NCBI RefSeq assembly: GCF_001543145.1
Contig: NZ_CP014160.1
Coordinates: forward strand, 992,001-1,056,000
Source of the DNA: Aerococcus sanguinicola
Lineage (GTDB): Bacteria > Bacillota > Bacilli > Lactobacillales > Aerococcaceae
Direction of reading: 5' to 3'
DNA length: 64,000 bases
Position 1 is the stretch's first letter; each line of letters starts with the position of its first letter. Below, in pieces: positions 26,801 to 36,022 of this stretch. Under the pieces are notes generated by a model. It saw nothing but the letters and a program-made list of their open reading frames with translations. It was not told where the DNA came from and did not search any database. A program made the position numbers and the translations under genes.

Positions 26801-27210
26801 GTTGCTTTGGAAGTGGCCTTTGAAGCGGTTGGCGCTGTATTAGCGGGTTTGTCTTTAGGCGTAGGTGAAGCTTTCTTCTCGCTGGCTGTTGACTTTTCCT
26901 CATTGGGGTTTGTTTTTTCAGTCTTGGCACTCGATTCAGCTTCCTTTTCACTTTGAAGGGACTTATCGCCATCAGCTGTTTTTTCGCCCGTGGAGACAGA
27001 ACTTTCACTGGTTTCTGTTAGAGCGGTGGGCGTTTCCTCCTCTGTTGGACGGTCTGCTGCTGCTTCTGCTGGGGCTGACTCGTTTTCCTTGCTTTGGACA
27101 GCCGAACTCGTTTCGAGGGGAGCGGCTTGGACTTCCTGGCTCAGGAAGAAGCAGAGGGTGGCGCTACAGGCAAGAATTTTTAGAATATCTTGTTTTAATT
27201 GTCTTTGCAT
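23839..27210 (-). CDS. Large surface-exposed, membrane-anchored protein
   Basis: A 1123-residue protein. Residues 1-29 are a signal peptide ending VQA; 30-165 are a Ser/Thr/Glu/Pro/Lys-rich stalk; about 170-830 form an unrecognised, probably folded region rich in Trp, Tyr and Pro; about 850-950 hold three diverged repeats built on 'KEKPYEESQVKLPDKAN' and 'GTDGRDDI'; then a Ser/Pro-rich stretch and a C-terminal hydrophobic helix with KKRQ tail. No LPXTG motif precedes that helix, so a membrane rather than sortase-linked anchor is likely. It lies on the opposite strand between a LytTR regulator and its kinase, which probably control it; I could not call a LytTR direct repeat in its promoter region with confidence. 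Confidence 0.82.
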   Translation of the reverse strand: MQRQLKQDILKILACSATLCFFLSQEVQAAPLETSSAVQSKENESAPAEAAADRPTEEETPTALTETSESSVSTGEKTADGDKSLQSEKEAESSAKTEKTNPNEEKSTASEKKASPTPKDKPANTAPTASKATSKATANQPEPYRPVVSRHPLSSPEDPSSTPTDQLPLVFQALVKKGLPSDKLINYSYGWTDHNTKNPHGYPKNLAAEQRLTIIDAPSNWSRLIKLSEDQKRLLVTYTHLETGREKKWTISYMLNDQPLAPEKAATLTFRYDLDRGFDRVVEQAEESKQAELPPYQRFSKEGLSEQEAKLQIIYDFDLIGLSRDSSGRYYFFPIQSRSGSPKGRHLIIPERENPSNPLRITFLGPLRSKNDRDMLIGVQNWTLNPQDFGNLRIWRWIDKKKLQEPLEARPGMLEDDNSYFIVESEENPFSEFAYQELPHSPKGASDEELLSFHPLWMGVNWKNVESKWDPILNLPFNQLNYYSIDRKGQLKNKIEWSKFVIPHEDGKQVDLIYQFGSQPALDTKNFKVHWRVSKEDLDDKQTRYHYQQIYHFTDEWAQKKEVKVDPASKIPSDLDFILAKKADDPYHYFAKESQREKIDDQTEHIHIDRYDLTERKVGKIVLPALTSHKEVWRKEVSDNDSETYQIKYRLLSRDQEQVTDGPEKVYTLPLTEWKSEPIPFINTAEDLYTQGPDKKPIDIPNIFNLLPTPTKFEGTNVYPIYSKNDFYLFKSPDKTSGFEAFHYQTEPVKDSSDYLLTITNISGAEDPYNGAQRRYRVQQFGLESPTPFIIYAMKFYTDLDHPERVYRYIGNEFGQGGTGTGGRRVLTKEKPYEESQVKLPDKANPVPDAKVSKDGASKGTDGRDDITKEKPYEKRQVKLPDKANQDSDPGEAGAGAGKGTDGRDDITKDKPYEESQVTLPNKEEDNRPAASHRPSRPGQVNQPTSSSSQHVGNERPSQVSSWLDKIRQSLKDWASQPSQRLAKRQALLASEDNQPKTGSLAQLIQNIQGIFLEPGGSQDRKTARSLSPEDRPLRTKDGLTVKEAIAQLFQKPVQAAEEEVTDSDLQAIEDPAEPAEDTPSAKTEQASKESLASKEDQGSHWKLPSLLLLLILPLAYWWKKRQ

Positions 27211-27298
27211 GAGGATTCTCCTTATAATGGTAATATCGATTAATATAAATATAGCACGTTATATAATTTTTAACTAGTTTGAACGAAGGAGGTGGGCC

Positions 27299-28609
27299 AT
27301 GCTTGCTTATTTGATGAGCCATTTGACCCTCTATGATTTTGTTTTTCAGGCTTTGGTGGTCTATACCTGCCATTTTTGGGCCAAGGGCAAGCGGTCTGTC
27401 ACTAGCTACTTGGTCTTGTACGGACTCTTGTTGTCGACAGCCCTGAACCCTTTAATCGTGAGCCTGAACTTTTACATGACCTTTAATTTTCTCCTGGTTG
27501 CGGCTTGGCTCTATTGGCAGTGGCGAGAATTGACCCAGGTGATGACCATGACAACCCTAATCTTTGTGAATATTTCTTGCCAGGATAGCTATTACTTTAA
27601 CCTTGTCTACGAAAGCCTCCCCTATGGTACACTGGGGCACTTCCTGGTCTGGCTCCTGGGCTCAGTCCCTCTGCTTTTCGGCCTCAGCCGCTTGGAGGAC
27701 TGGCTCTGGCGGCGGTATTTCTCTAGTTCGATTCGCCGGCACATCTCTTTCTTGCTCCTGACGGTGGGCCTAGCTTTCTTATTATATTTTCCCGCCTTTG
27801 TCCGTGACTTCCAAAAGGTATCAGCTATTAATTCGGCGACCTGGGTCTACCTGGCCTTGACCAATCTTTTCTTACTGGTCTTCCTCGTCTTAGCAGCGGC
27901 TCTCTTCTACCAGGGAACGGAACGGATCCGCCAGGCAGAGCGCCAACAGGCTGAGCAGCGGATAGATGCGGAATATGGGCGGTTGATTAGCCAACAATAT
28001 AAGGAAATGCGGCGCTTTCGCCACGACTTGAAGAACCTCTTAGTGGGCTTCGGCGGCTATATTGACCATCAGAACTGGGAGGGCTTGACGAGCTATTACC
28101 AGTCGCTCAAGGAGAGTGGGACTAGTCTAGACCTGGCAGAGGACCATCCTATCTTTGACCTGGCTGACTTGCCCAATGATGCCTTGCGGGAACTGGTCCA
28201 GACTAAGCTAAGCTTGGCCCTGAGCTATGAGATCCCTGTCCATGTTGAAGTAGCCGAGGACCTTCCTCAAGTCCAGGAAGGGGTGACAGGTCTGGTCCGG
28301 ATTGTCGGTATCCTGCTCGATAATGCCATCGAAGAATCCGAGGGTTTTGACCAAGCTGAGCTGACTTTTGCGGTGGAGGCGGTGGAAGGCTACCTGTCCA
28401 TCAGTGTGGCCAACCGCTGCCAGGATCCTGACCAAGTGCGGGCCGTGCTCCAGCAGAGGGGGCAGTCCACCAAGGCTGGGCCCGGCCAGGACCGGGGCTA
28501 CGGCTTGGTCAATGTCCAAGAGCTGAGCCAGCAGCAAGGGATCCAGCACTTTACTAGTTTCTTGGGCGACCTCCTGGTTCAGGAGCTCTTGATTGATTTG
28601 AATGCATAA
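27299..28609 (+). CDS. GHKL-domain sensor histidine kinase (AgrC-like)
   Basis: A 436-residue kinase with about six N-terminal membrane helices (residues 5-210), a short coiled coil, the phospho-acceptor motif RFRHDLKN (about residue 240), N-box LLDNAIEES and G-box DRGYGLVNV. Such kinases sense peptides or envelope signals and phosphorylate LytTR regulators. AAGGAGG precedes ATG 27299. It is divergent from the surface protein gene and, together with the response regulator at 22996, forms a split two-component system. No pheromone precursor (AgrD) or AgrB protease was found between them. Confidence 0.88.
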   Translation: MLAYLMSHLTLYDFVFQALVVYTCHFWAKGKRSVTSYLVLYGLLLSTALNPLIVSLNFYMTFNFLLVAAWLYWQWRELTQVMTMTTLIFVNISCQDSYYFNLVYESLPYGTLGHFLVWLLGSVPLLFGLSRLEDWLWRRYFSSSIRRHISFLLLTVGLAFLLYFPAFVRDFQKVSAINSATWVYLALTNLFLLVFLVLAAALFYQGTERIRQAERQQAEQRIDAEYGRLISQQYKEMRRFRHDLKNLLVGFGGYIDHQNWEGLTSYYQSLKESGTSLDLAEDHPIFDLADLPNDALRELVQTKLSLALSYEIPVHVEVAEDLPQVQEGVTGLVRIVGILLDNAIEESEGFDQAELTFAVEAVEGYLSISVANRCQDPDQVRAVLQQRGQSTKAGPGQDRGYGLVNVQELSQQQGIQHFTSFLGDLLVQELLIDLNA

Positions 28610-28610
28610 G

Positions 28611-28645
28611 AAAAAGCGACCTTGTCAAGGAGGTCGCTTTTGTCT
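28611..28645. terminator. Bidirectional terminator between the kinase gene and pdxS
   Basis: AAAAGCGACCTTG/AAGG.GGTCGCTTTT with T-runs on both strands. Confidence 0.88.
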
Positions 28646-28667
28646 TAATGAGGTATAGCTTGTAAAT

Positions 28668-29522
<855 letters not shown>

Positions 29523-29565
29523 GATTGGGCCTCCTTTTTCTAATGCATTTATTATAAAATAAAGC

Positions 29566-29610
29566 TGTAACCTTCTAAAGGTACAAACATCAATAAAAAA
29601 AGGGGTACAG
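29566..29610. promoter_or_regulatory. Putative PdxR operator between pdxS and its regulator
   Basis: A near-perfect inverted repeat TGTAACCTT-CT-AAAGGTACA at 29566-29585 and an additional half-site GGGTACA at 29603-29609. It overlaps the expected -35 region of a pdxS promoter whose -10 (minus strand TATAAT near 29551) is good but whose -35 is poor, as at activator-dependent promoters. Confidence 0.55.
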
Positions 29611-29615
29611 ATGCC

Positions 29616-31001
29616 ATGTTATCGATTGACTTTAAGCCAGGCGAGAAACTTTATGAACAGATTTATGACCGTTTGAAGGCGGCCATTTCGGACGGCTACT
29701 ATCAGAGTGGGGACCAGTTGCCTTCCTTTCGGGCCTATGCGGACCACTTGGGCGTTAGCTTGAACACGGTCAAGACGGCCTATTTCCAGCTCTTGGAAGA
29801 GGGTTATATTATCTCTAAAGAACGCTGTGGTTTCTTCGTGGATAAGATCGAACTGGATCATCTGGGACCGAGAGAGGCGGTCTATCCCCAGTATCTGACG
29901 GAGGAAAAAGCGGCCTCCCCTTGGCGCTATGACTTCTCGCCCTCAGCGGTTGACCTAGAAGGCCTGGCTCGGACCGGTCTCCAACAAGCGGCCAGTCTGG
30001 GAATGGCCCAGGCTAGTCGCTACCAGCAGGCCAATCCCCTGGGTGAAGCGCCCCTCCGCAATGCCTTAGCCCACTATCTCTATGAATTCCGGGGCCTGGC
30101 CACTTCGGCTGAAAATATCGTGATTACCCGGGGCTTTTCCCATAACTTACTGGCTCTAAACCAGGTCTTCGGCCAAGCCTGTTATGGCCTGGAAGATCCC
30201 GGCTATGCGCTGAACCTAGCCAGCCTGCATGCGAACTTTGAAGGAACGGAGAAGATCCCCATTGACCGCTACGGTTTCTCAGTCAAGGACCTGGAGCAGA
30301 CGCCGGCCAATATTGCGGTGGTCTCTCCCAACCACCAGTTTCCTACCGGGCAAGTGATGGGGGTCCGCCGTCGCCAGCGCTTGTTGAACTGGGCCTCTGA
30401 GCGGCCCGACCGCTACATTATTGAGGATGACTACGACTCCGTCTTCAAGTATGCGGGGCGGCGGATTCCTGCCATGAAGGCTATCGACCGGGACGACCGG
30501 GTCATCTTATCGGGGTCCTTCTCCAAGTCAATTGGGCCTTTTATGGGCCTGGCCTATATGGTCCTGCCAGACGCTCTCTTGGACGCCTACGCGACTTGTG
30601 CAGACCTCGGCTTGACCCCCTCGATTGCTAGCCAGTTGACCCTCAGCCAGTGGATGGCGGAGGGAGCCTTCACCAAGCATGTCAACCGGATGAATACCTA
30701 TTACCGAAAGAAGCAGGGCCTGATTCTCGACGCCCTCCAAGAGCTGCCGGGCCTGTCTTTCACCCAGGCGGATACAGGCCTCTACCTGGTCTTTCGCCTA
30801 GACCCTGACTGCTATGACCTGGACCAGCTGACCCAGACCTGGCAGGCAGAGGGCCTGAAAATCGACAGTGTGGCCAGCTATAGCCGCCAGCTGACCTGGC
30901 CCTGGGCGGACTATCTCCTCGGACTGGGCGGCGTCCCCCTAGCTGACCTGCCCCAGGCGCTGGAAGTCCTTGGCCAGAGTTTGGAGGGGAGTCGGGTGTA
31001 A
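29616..31001 (+). CDS. pdxR: MocR/PdxR-type transcriptional regulator (GntR-aminotransferase fusion)
   Basis: A 461-residue protein: N-terminal GntR winged helix (about 1-75, '[46 protein letters not shown]' pattern) joined to an aminotransferase-like fold I domain with the PLP lysine in '[11 protein letters not shown]'. MocR regulators of the PdxR group activate pdxST when PLP is low. The divergent arrangement with pdxS and the shared operator support this role; the symbol is inferred from context. Confidence 0.85.
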   Translation: MLSIDFKPGEKLYEQIYDRLKAAISDGYYQSGDQLPSFRAYADHLGVSLNTVKTAYFQLLEEGYIISKERCGFFVDKIELDHLGPREAVYPQYLTEEKAASPWRYDFSPSAVDLEGLARTGLQQAASLGMAQASRYQQANPLGEAPLRNALAHYLYEFRGLATSAENIVITRGFSHNLLALNQVFGQACYGLEDPGYALNLASLHANFEGTEKIPIDRYGFSVKDLEQTPANIAVVSPNHQFPTGQVMGVRRRQRLLNWASERPDRYIIEDDYDSVFKYAGRRIPAMKAIDRDDRVILSGSFSKSIGPFMGLAYMVLPDALLDAYATCADLGLTPSIASQLTLSQWMAEGAFTKHVNRMNTYYRKKQGLILDALQELPGLSFTQADTGLYLVFRLDPDCYDLDQLTQTWQAEGLKIDSVASYSRQLTWPWADYLLGLGGVPLADLPQALEVLGQSLEGSRV

Positions 31002-31155
31002 GAGTTTCATTGGTGTTTGGATTTCATCAAATAAATAATACTGTTATTTTTGTTATTCAATATAATGAAGAATAGAAAAATTATTTCAAAAGTATTAAGT
31101 CTATCTCAAAGAAAATAAACAGTAAAAAATATGTAAATCTTTTCTATCCTACGTG

Positions 31156-31179
31156 ATATATATATATATATATATATAT
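31156..31179. repeat. (AT)12 dinucleotide repeat
   Basis: An uninterrupted run of alternating A and T of about 24 bp in AT-rich intergenic DNA upstream of a 48-codon ORF. Confidence 0.9.
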
Positions 31180-31232
31180 GTTAGTCTTTGTTTAAGAGTT
31201 AGGTAACTAATATCATAGAAGGTGGAAGAGTT

Positions 31233-31379
31233 ATGAATGCCTTTATTAATTTTCTTATGGCAGTTTTCTTTATCATATCAGGAGATAAAAATCCTGGTAA
31301 TGAAACAATTTTAAAATTTATAGGTGTGATTTTTTTGTTTTTTGCTTTAAAAGAAACGTTTATAGATAAAGAGAAATAG
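31233..31379 (+). CDS. Short membrane protein (48 aa), unknown
   Basis: A 48-codon ORF starting MNAFINFLMAVFFIISG, with a second hydrophobic helix before a charged end (KETFIDKEK). GGTGGAAGAG lies before the ATG. It is much more AT-rich than the flanking genes and occupies the only gene-like part of the 540-bp gap 31002-31545. Coding status is plausible but unproven. Confidence 0.45.
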   Translation: MNAFINFLMAVFFIISGDKNPGNETILKFIGVIFLFFALKETFIDKEK

Positions 31380-31476
31380 CTGTTACTACAATGGGTTATG
31401 GGTTAAACCTTTTTGAAATTTGTTGGTATATTTTTAAAAGGGTTAATCATTATTCTGATCTTTGTATGAAAGAAAA

Positions 31477-31526
31477 AGAGTTCGAAGTATCTTAGCGAAT
31501 TGGCTAAAACTTTGAACTCTTTATTA
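31477..31526. terminator. Bidirectional terminator
   Basis: AGAGTTC.AAGT...ACTT.GAACTCT; on the minus strand it is followed by TTTTTCTTTC and ends the uracil permease gene. Confidence 0.75.
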
Positions 31527-31545
31527 TTATTAGATAGTTATTTTT

Positions 31546-32847
31546 TTACCGGTCAGAATTAATCTTGAGGTCCTTGAATTCAGGCAAGGCTAGGTTGAGG
31601 CAGACGCCGACGATGGCGGCTAGGGCGGTCCCAGAGAGGGAGAAGACGCCGACTTGGAGGATAGCGCCGCCCAGGCCTAGGACGAGCATAGCACTGGCGA
31701 TAACCAGGTTGCGGACTTGGTTGAAGTTCACCCGGGCTTCGATGAGGACTTTCAAACCGTTGCTGGCGATGACCCCATAGAGGAGGATGGACATCCCACC
31801 TAGTACGGAGGCGGGGATGGTTGAGATGAGGGCGGTAAACTTGCCCAAGCAGCTCAGTATAATGGCGATGATCGCCGCATTGCGGATGACGCTAACGGAA
31901 GATACTCGGGTCAGACCGATAACGCCTGTATTTTCCCCGTAAGTGGTGTTAGCAGGTCCACCTAGAAAAGCAGAGACGGCCGTTGCTACCCCGTCCCCGA
32001 TCAGCGTACGATGGAGGCCCGGTTTTTTCAAGAATTCACGGCCACAAATTTCGCTGAGGACGGTGTGGTCCCCGATGTGTTCTGAGATGGTAACTAGGGC
32101 GACGGGCAGGATAGCGATGGCTTCAGGACCGAAGTAGAAGCGATAGTTATCGAAGAAGGGGGTCTGGAAAGGAAGTTGGAATTCGGGGAATTGGAACCAG
32201 GCCGCTTCATGGACAGGAGTGAAGTCCACTAAGCCTAGGCAAGCAGCGGTGAGGTAACCCCCGATGAGTCCAATCAGGAAGGGGATAACTCGGATGAAAC
32301 CCCGACCATAAACGTTAACGAAGGCGCAAATTAAGAAAGTTACGATAGCCACTAGCATTTCCTGCCAGGTCCCGTCTGCGGTAAAGCCCGCATTGCTGAC
32401 GGCGGAGGAAGAGAGGCTTAGACCAATCACAATAATCATTGGCCCAATGACGATAGGGGGCAGGAGCCGGTCGATCCAACCGGTTCCCAGGGCTTTGACG
32501 AGGAGGGCAACCAGGACGTAAATCACACCCGTCAGGATGACCCCGGTCTGGGCGGCTGAAATGTCGCCTCCCAGTTGCTTAATGGCATAGGACATGGCCC
32601 CAATAAAGGCAAAAGACGATCCCAAATAGACAGGAACCTGGTGCTTGGTCGCAAAGTGGTAAATCAAGGTACCTAAACCACTACAGAAGAGGGCCACTGA
32701 GACTGGTAAACCCAAGATGAGCGGCACCAGAATCGTTGCTCCAAACATGGCGAAGACGTGCTGGAAGCTGAGCAGTAAACCCTCTGCAAAGGGCGGGGTG
32801 TCCTCAATATCAAAATTCATGCGTAACTGTTTGGTGTTCATTTCCAT
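31546..32847 (-). CDS. pyrP: Uracil permease (NCS2 family)
   Basis: A 433-residue, 14-helix NCS2 transporter for uracil uptake by proton symport. Family signatures are 'SFQHVFAMFGATILVPLILG', 'PVYLGSSFAFIGAM', the substrate motif 'LVTISEHIGDHTVLSEICGREF' and 'GGPANTTYGENTGVIGLT'. ATG 32847 follows GGAGGG by 8 nt; the frame extends 30 nt further without a ribosome site. It is monocistronic with a clear promoter at 32920-32948. With pyrF-pyrE it gives both salvage and synthesis of pyrimidines. Confidence 0.92.
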   Translation of the reverse strand: MEMNTKQLRMNFDIEDTPPFAEGLLLSFQHVFAMFGATILVPLILGLPVSVALFCSGLGTLIYHFATKHQVPVYLGSSFAFIGAMSYAIKQLGGDISAAQTGVILTGVIYVLVALLVKALGTGWIDRLLPPIVIGPMIIVIGLSLSSSAVSNAGFTADGTWQEMLVAIVTFLICAFVNVYGRGFIRVIPFLIGLIGGYLTAACLGLVDFTPVHEAAWFQFPEFQLPFQTPFFDNYRFYFGPEAIAILPVALVTISEHIGDHTVLSEICGREFLKKPGLHRTLIGDGVATAVSAFLGGPANTTYGENTGVIGLTRVSSVSVIRNAAIIAIILSCLGKFTALISTIPASVLGGMSILLYGVIASNGLKVLIEARVNFNQVRNLVIASAMLVLGLGGAILQVGVFSLSGTALAAIVGVCLNLALPEFKDLKINSDR

Positions 32848-32919
32848 GACTTCATCCCTCCATAAAGCAATATCCAATCATTGATCAAGAGCCAGCCTAA
32901 AACTGGCCAAACTTTTGAA

Positions 32920-32948
32920 ATTATACCGCATAAAAATCCCTTATTCAA
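32920..32948 (-). promoter_or_regulatory. Promoter of the uracil permease gene
   Basis: Minus-strand TTGAAT (32948-32943), 17 nt, TATAAT (32925-32920). The leader contains a small hairpin GCCAG...CTGGC at 32893-32909. Confidence 0.85.
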
Positions 32949-32974
32949 GGGAAGGTTAAGAAAAAATTAAAAAA

Positions 32975-33170
32975 TAAGGGTGCGAGAGGATGCGGGAGAA
33001 AGGGACCTCTGGAGCAAAAGGGATAAGAGCGGCTTTAGCCGGTCGATCCCTTTTGTGAAAAGGAGCTATTTCTGCTAGCTTGACCCCGACTATAAGGGTG
33101 TGAGGACGCGCGGCTAGCTTCCTTTCACTGGAGCAAGTCAGAATAAGAGGGAATACTCACTAAGCAGATA
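32975..33170 (+). repeat. Chimeric type-I element followed by a truncated copy
   Basis: The element 32975-33093 has a left arm like the copy at 4295 (GAGGATGCGGGAGAAAGGG) but a right arm like the copy at 60738 (CTATTTCTGCTAGC), so its stems no longer pair. A partial second copy begins at 33094 and stops near 33165. Confidence 0.75.
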
Positions 33171-33182
33171 TGGTAAAAAACA

Positions 33183-33218
33183 AAAGAGGCTGGGACAAAA
33201 GTTCCAACCTCTTAAAAA
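33183..33218. terminator. Hairpin of the common 'GAGGCTGGGACAAAAG' type
   Basis: AAGAGGCTGGGAC/GTTCCAACCTCTT. Similar hairpins are widespread in lactic acid bacteria; another is at 46708. Downstream of the minus-strand ybjQ gene it can act as its terminator. Confidence 0.65.
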
Positions 33219-33292
33219 GAATTTTTCAAAACCAGCTCCAGAATCCAGATCTGAATCATTGGAGCGAATGACTTTTATCATGCCCTTTCAGG

Positions 33293-33613
33293 CTAATCAA
33301 TAGAAACAGCAGTCCCGCTACAGGTTACCATGAGCATGCCATTGTCTGCGCCGAGGACCTCGTAGTCCATCTTAACCCCAACAACAGCATTGGCACCTAA
33401 TTCCTCGGCCCGCCCCTTCATTTCGTTAAGGGCTTCTTCCCGGGCTTGATTGAGCTCCTCCTCGTAGCCTTGTGACCGACCGCCGAAGATATTGCGTAAG
33501 CCGGCGCCAATATCTCTAAACATGTTAATTCCGGTAATCACTTCACCAAAGACAATGCCGTGGTAGGCTTGGATGTTTTTGCCTTCAATTTGGGCAGTAG
33601 TTGTGCTAATCAT
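33293..33613 (-). CDS. YbjQ/UPF0145 family protein
   Basis: A 106-residue protein with the conserved '[31 protein letters not shown]', '[17 protein letters not shown]' and '[16 protein letters not shown]' of YbjQ, annotated as a putative heavy-metal-binding domain that forms pentamers. The biological role is not known. It is a single-gene unit flanked by repeats. Confidence 0.9.
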   Translation of the reverse strand: MISTTTAQIEGKNIQAYHGIVFGEVITGINMFRDIGAGLRNIFGGRSQGYEEELNQAREEALNEMKGRAEELGANAVVGVKMDYEVLGADNGMLMVTCSGTAVSID

Positions 33614-33714
33614 GAGACCATCTCCATTTCTAATTGTAAACGTTTTCTACAATTTAATCATAACAGAGAATGGTGCTAGAAAAAACACTGCTTTTAAAAT
33701 ATTTTGTCTTGTGG

Positions 33715-33850
33715 GAGTGTTAGCAGTTCTATTTGTATGCAAATGCAGGTGAGAGCCAATAGAATGCTGCTATTTTCGCCCAGAGCTTTCGCGTGCAAAT
33801 ATAAGCTTGCTATTTGCATAAAGAACCGTTTAGTGCAAGTCGGAAAGCTG
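33715..33850. repeat. Dyad array fragment (family c)
   Basis: Three GCAA(A/G)T anchors at 33739, 33795 and 33835 (steps 56 and 40) with TATTTGC/GCAAATA arms; a decayed relative of the 41108-41316 array. Confidence 0.6.
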
Positions 33851-33854
33851 CAAT

Positions 33855-34703
33855 TTAGGCTTTGTAGCCAATCAAAATCTCTAAATCAATCGTCATCTCT
33901 GTGAGGTCAAGAGCTGCCTGCCGCTCTTGGTCTGAGGCGTGCCACATGAGCGGGGTCATCTGGATGAGCTCAGCCATGAGAGCGGGTGTCGTGGCAAGCT
34001 GGTTATGGTAGTGGAAGCTCTCCATCTCTGGGAAGCTCTCCTGGAAACGTTGGCGGCTCTGGCTGGGATCTTGGGCGACGTCTTCTTGGTCGAGAACCAA
34101 GCGGCGGAGTTCGATGAGATAGCTTGGTCCTGGGATAATCTTAATAAAAGGGGCGTCAGTCTTTAAGACCCGTTTCACTTCTTGATAATTGGAAGGGGAG
34201 AGGATGGTCAAGGCTAGGTCCAAAGTCTTGTCGGCGAGCGGAATCTGGGCCAGGTCAGCCACAGCCCAGAGCGCCTGACTGGATTGCTTGGCTGCGCTTT
34301 GGATGCCGGCCTTGGCTAGGTCCAGACCCAGACCGTGGACTTCTTTATCTCCGAACTGGGCCAAGAAGTCTAGCAGGTGGCTGCCTTCGCCTGTTCCCAG
34401 GTCGGCTAGGAAGATAGGGCCTTGGGGAAGTTGGGCAGCGATACTTAGGTAGGCCTGACTGAGGGCTTGCCCGTAGAGCTGGTTTTCGCCCATAACGACT
34501 TGGCGGGCTTGGAAGAGGTCAGCGGTGTAGTGCTTTTCCTGGTGGTTGGGAGCTAGGTTGATATAGCCCTGCTTAGCTAGGTTGAACTGGTGGCGGTTGG
34601 AACATTGGAGGTCTGGGTTCAGGGCTTCATGGCAGAGGGGACAAGTGAGTCGTCCCTGCCAGGCTTGGATTTTTGCTTGGGCGCGTTGCTTTTTACTTTG
34701 CAT
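33855..34703 (-). CDS. RlmA-like 23S rRNA (guanine-N1)-methyltransferase
   Basis: A 282-residue protein with an N-terminal zinc-finger-like segment (CPLCH...LQCSNRHQFN, about 21-42) followed by a SAM-dependent methyltransferase domain with motif I 'LADLGTGEGSHL' and motif IV-like 'ALTILSPSNYQEV'. RlmA(I)/RlmA(II) methylate G745 or G748 of 23S rRNA and can affect macrolide or tylosin response. The substrate guanine cannot be told from sequence alone. Confidence 0.85.
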   Translation of the reverse strand: MQSKKQRAQAKIQAWQGRLTCPLCHEALNPDLQCSNRHQFNLAKQGYINLAPNHQEKHYTADLFQARQVVMGENQLYGQALSQAYLSIAAQLPQGPIFLADLGTGEGSHLLDFLAQFGDKEVHGLGLDLAKAGIQSAAKQSSQALWAVADLAQIPLADKTLDLALTILSPSNYQEVKRVLKTDAPFIKIIPGPSYLIELRRLVLDQEDVAQDPSQSRQRFQESFPEMESFHYHNQLATTPALMAELIQMTPLMWHASDQERQAALDLTEMTIDLEILIGYKA

Positions 34704-34792
34704 AATAGGGACCTTTCCTTTAATATTAATCGTGTACCATGCTGAAAAGCGATGGTTTTAGAACTATCTTATCATAAATAAGAAGGTGTCTC

Positions 34793-35179
34793 ATGTTTAG
34801 AAGAAAACGAATCTATGAAGCTGTGGAAGAGTCGGATGGTTACCGGGTCTTGGTCGACCGACTTTGGCCGCGTGGCGTCAAGAAGGAAGAGGCCCAGCTA
34901 GATGCTTGGCCCAAGGAGATCGCCCCTTCCAAGGACCTGCGCCAGGCCTTCCACCAGGCTGACCTGGACTTTGAGGACTTTAGCCAGGCCTATGAAGAGG
35001 AGTTAGAGGGGAATGAAGAGATCCAGGAAACCTGCTTGGACCTGGCCCGCCGTGCGCGCGACCACCGGGTGACCCTCCTCTATGCCAGTAAGAATGAAGA
35101 AGAGAACCATGTCCTTGTTCTTGAAGCCTATCTTGCGTCGCTACTGAAGGGGATCCGGACAGACTTGGAGGGAGACTAG
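34793..35179 (+). CDS. DUF488 family protein
   Basis: A 128-residue protein matching DUF488: 'RIYEAVEESDGYRVLVDRLWPRGVKKEEAQLDAWPKEIAPS', and 'ARDHRVTLLYASKNEEENHVLVLEAYL'. Function in the family is not established. It is the first of three closely packed genes (gap of 3 nt to the next). Confidence 0.88.
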   Translation: MFRRKRIYEAVEESDGYRVLVDRLWPRGVKKEEAQLDAWPKEIAPSKDLRQAFHQADLDFEDFSQAYEEELEGNEEIQETCLDLARRARDHRVTLLYASKNEEENHVLVLEAYLASLLKGIRTDLEGD

Positions 35180-35182
35180 ACC

Positions 35183-36010
35183 ATGAAGAGAACTTATTAT
35201 AGTTTGGCCATTGGCGCTTTGATGGCCCTCATTGCTCTTGGCCTGGAGCTGCTTTTCCCTGATAGCGCCCTCGAGTTAATCTTTGGGCGGCCAGCTCTTT
35301 TTGCGGAAGGCTGGCCCTATTGGCTATATTTTATCGTGGTGATGGGGCTGGCCTTTAGTCTAATGACTAAGGCCTATGATTTAATCGACCTCCGCCTGCC
35401 AGGGAATGCCTTCTACAAAACGGTGGTCTATGTGGCCTGCGAGCTCTTGCTCTGGCTCTTGTATACAGCGGAACCCCTGCCTCATTTGGACCTGCCCAGT
35501 CTGACCATCAATCTCTTGAAGGGCTTTATTATTTTCTTGGTCCAGTACCAGTTAATTCGCCGCTACTTGGCCACCGAGCGCTACCATTACCAGCGTAAGG
35601 CCTTCCTGTATTGGCGGGGGATCGCGGTCTTTACGGCGAGTTTTGCGGTTTTTCGAACCCTGGGTAATCTCGCCTTCGATCTCTACCAATTGCCCCGCAA
35701 CCTGATGGCCTTTTCCATCCTATGGGCCTCTTTGATGGGCTTTGCGGTGGGACTTGTTTTTTGTTTCCTGCAGAGGTATCTCAGTAAGCAGGACAAGAAG
35801 GGCAAGACCTTCCAGTTTAGCTTTAACTTCTTTAGTCCCCTAGTGATTAGCTACCATCTCTTCTTGGTCTTGAGCTATGACCTGGATGCGGTGGGGCTTT
35901 TGATCCGGATTGCGCTAGATATTCTTGCGGTGCTTGTCGCCAGCTGGATTGTTAGCCAGTGGCAGATCGACGAATTTATTGACTATGACCAAGCCGACAG
36001 TCAGACTTAA
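35183..36010 (+). CDS. Hypothetical multi-helix membrane protein
   Basis: A 275-residue protein with about seven hydrophobic helices and a charged central loop (YLATERYHYQRKAFLYWRG). The C terminus is acidic. It begins 3 nt after the DUF488 gene and is followed 12 nt later by a 57-codon ORF, so the three form a likely operon. I do not recognise the family. Confidence 0.75.
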   Translation: MKRTYYSLAIGALMALIALGLELLFPDSALELIFGRPALFAEGWPYWLYFIVVMGLAFSLMTKAYDLIDLRLPGNAFYKTVVYVACELLLWLLYTAEPLPHLDLPSLTINLLKGFIIFLVQYQLIRRYLATERYHYQRKAFLYWRGIAVFTASFAVFRTLGNLAFDLYQLPRNLMAFSILWASLMGFAVGLVFCFLQRYLSKQDKKGKTFQFSFNFFSPLVISYHLFLVLSYDLDAVGLLIRIALDILAVLVASWIVSQWQIDEFIDYDQADSQT

Positions 36011-36022
36011 GGAGGGACTAAG

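Noticed and set aside
23839..27210. LPXTG-anchored adhesin
   Set aside because: The C terminus has a hydrophobic helix and KKRQ tail, but no LPXTG or variant precedes it.
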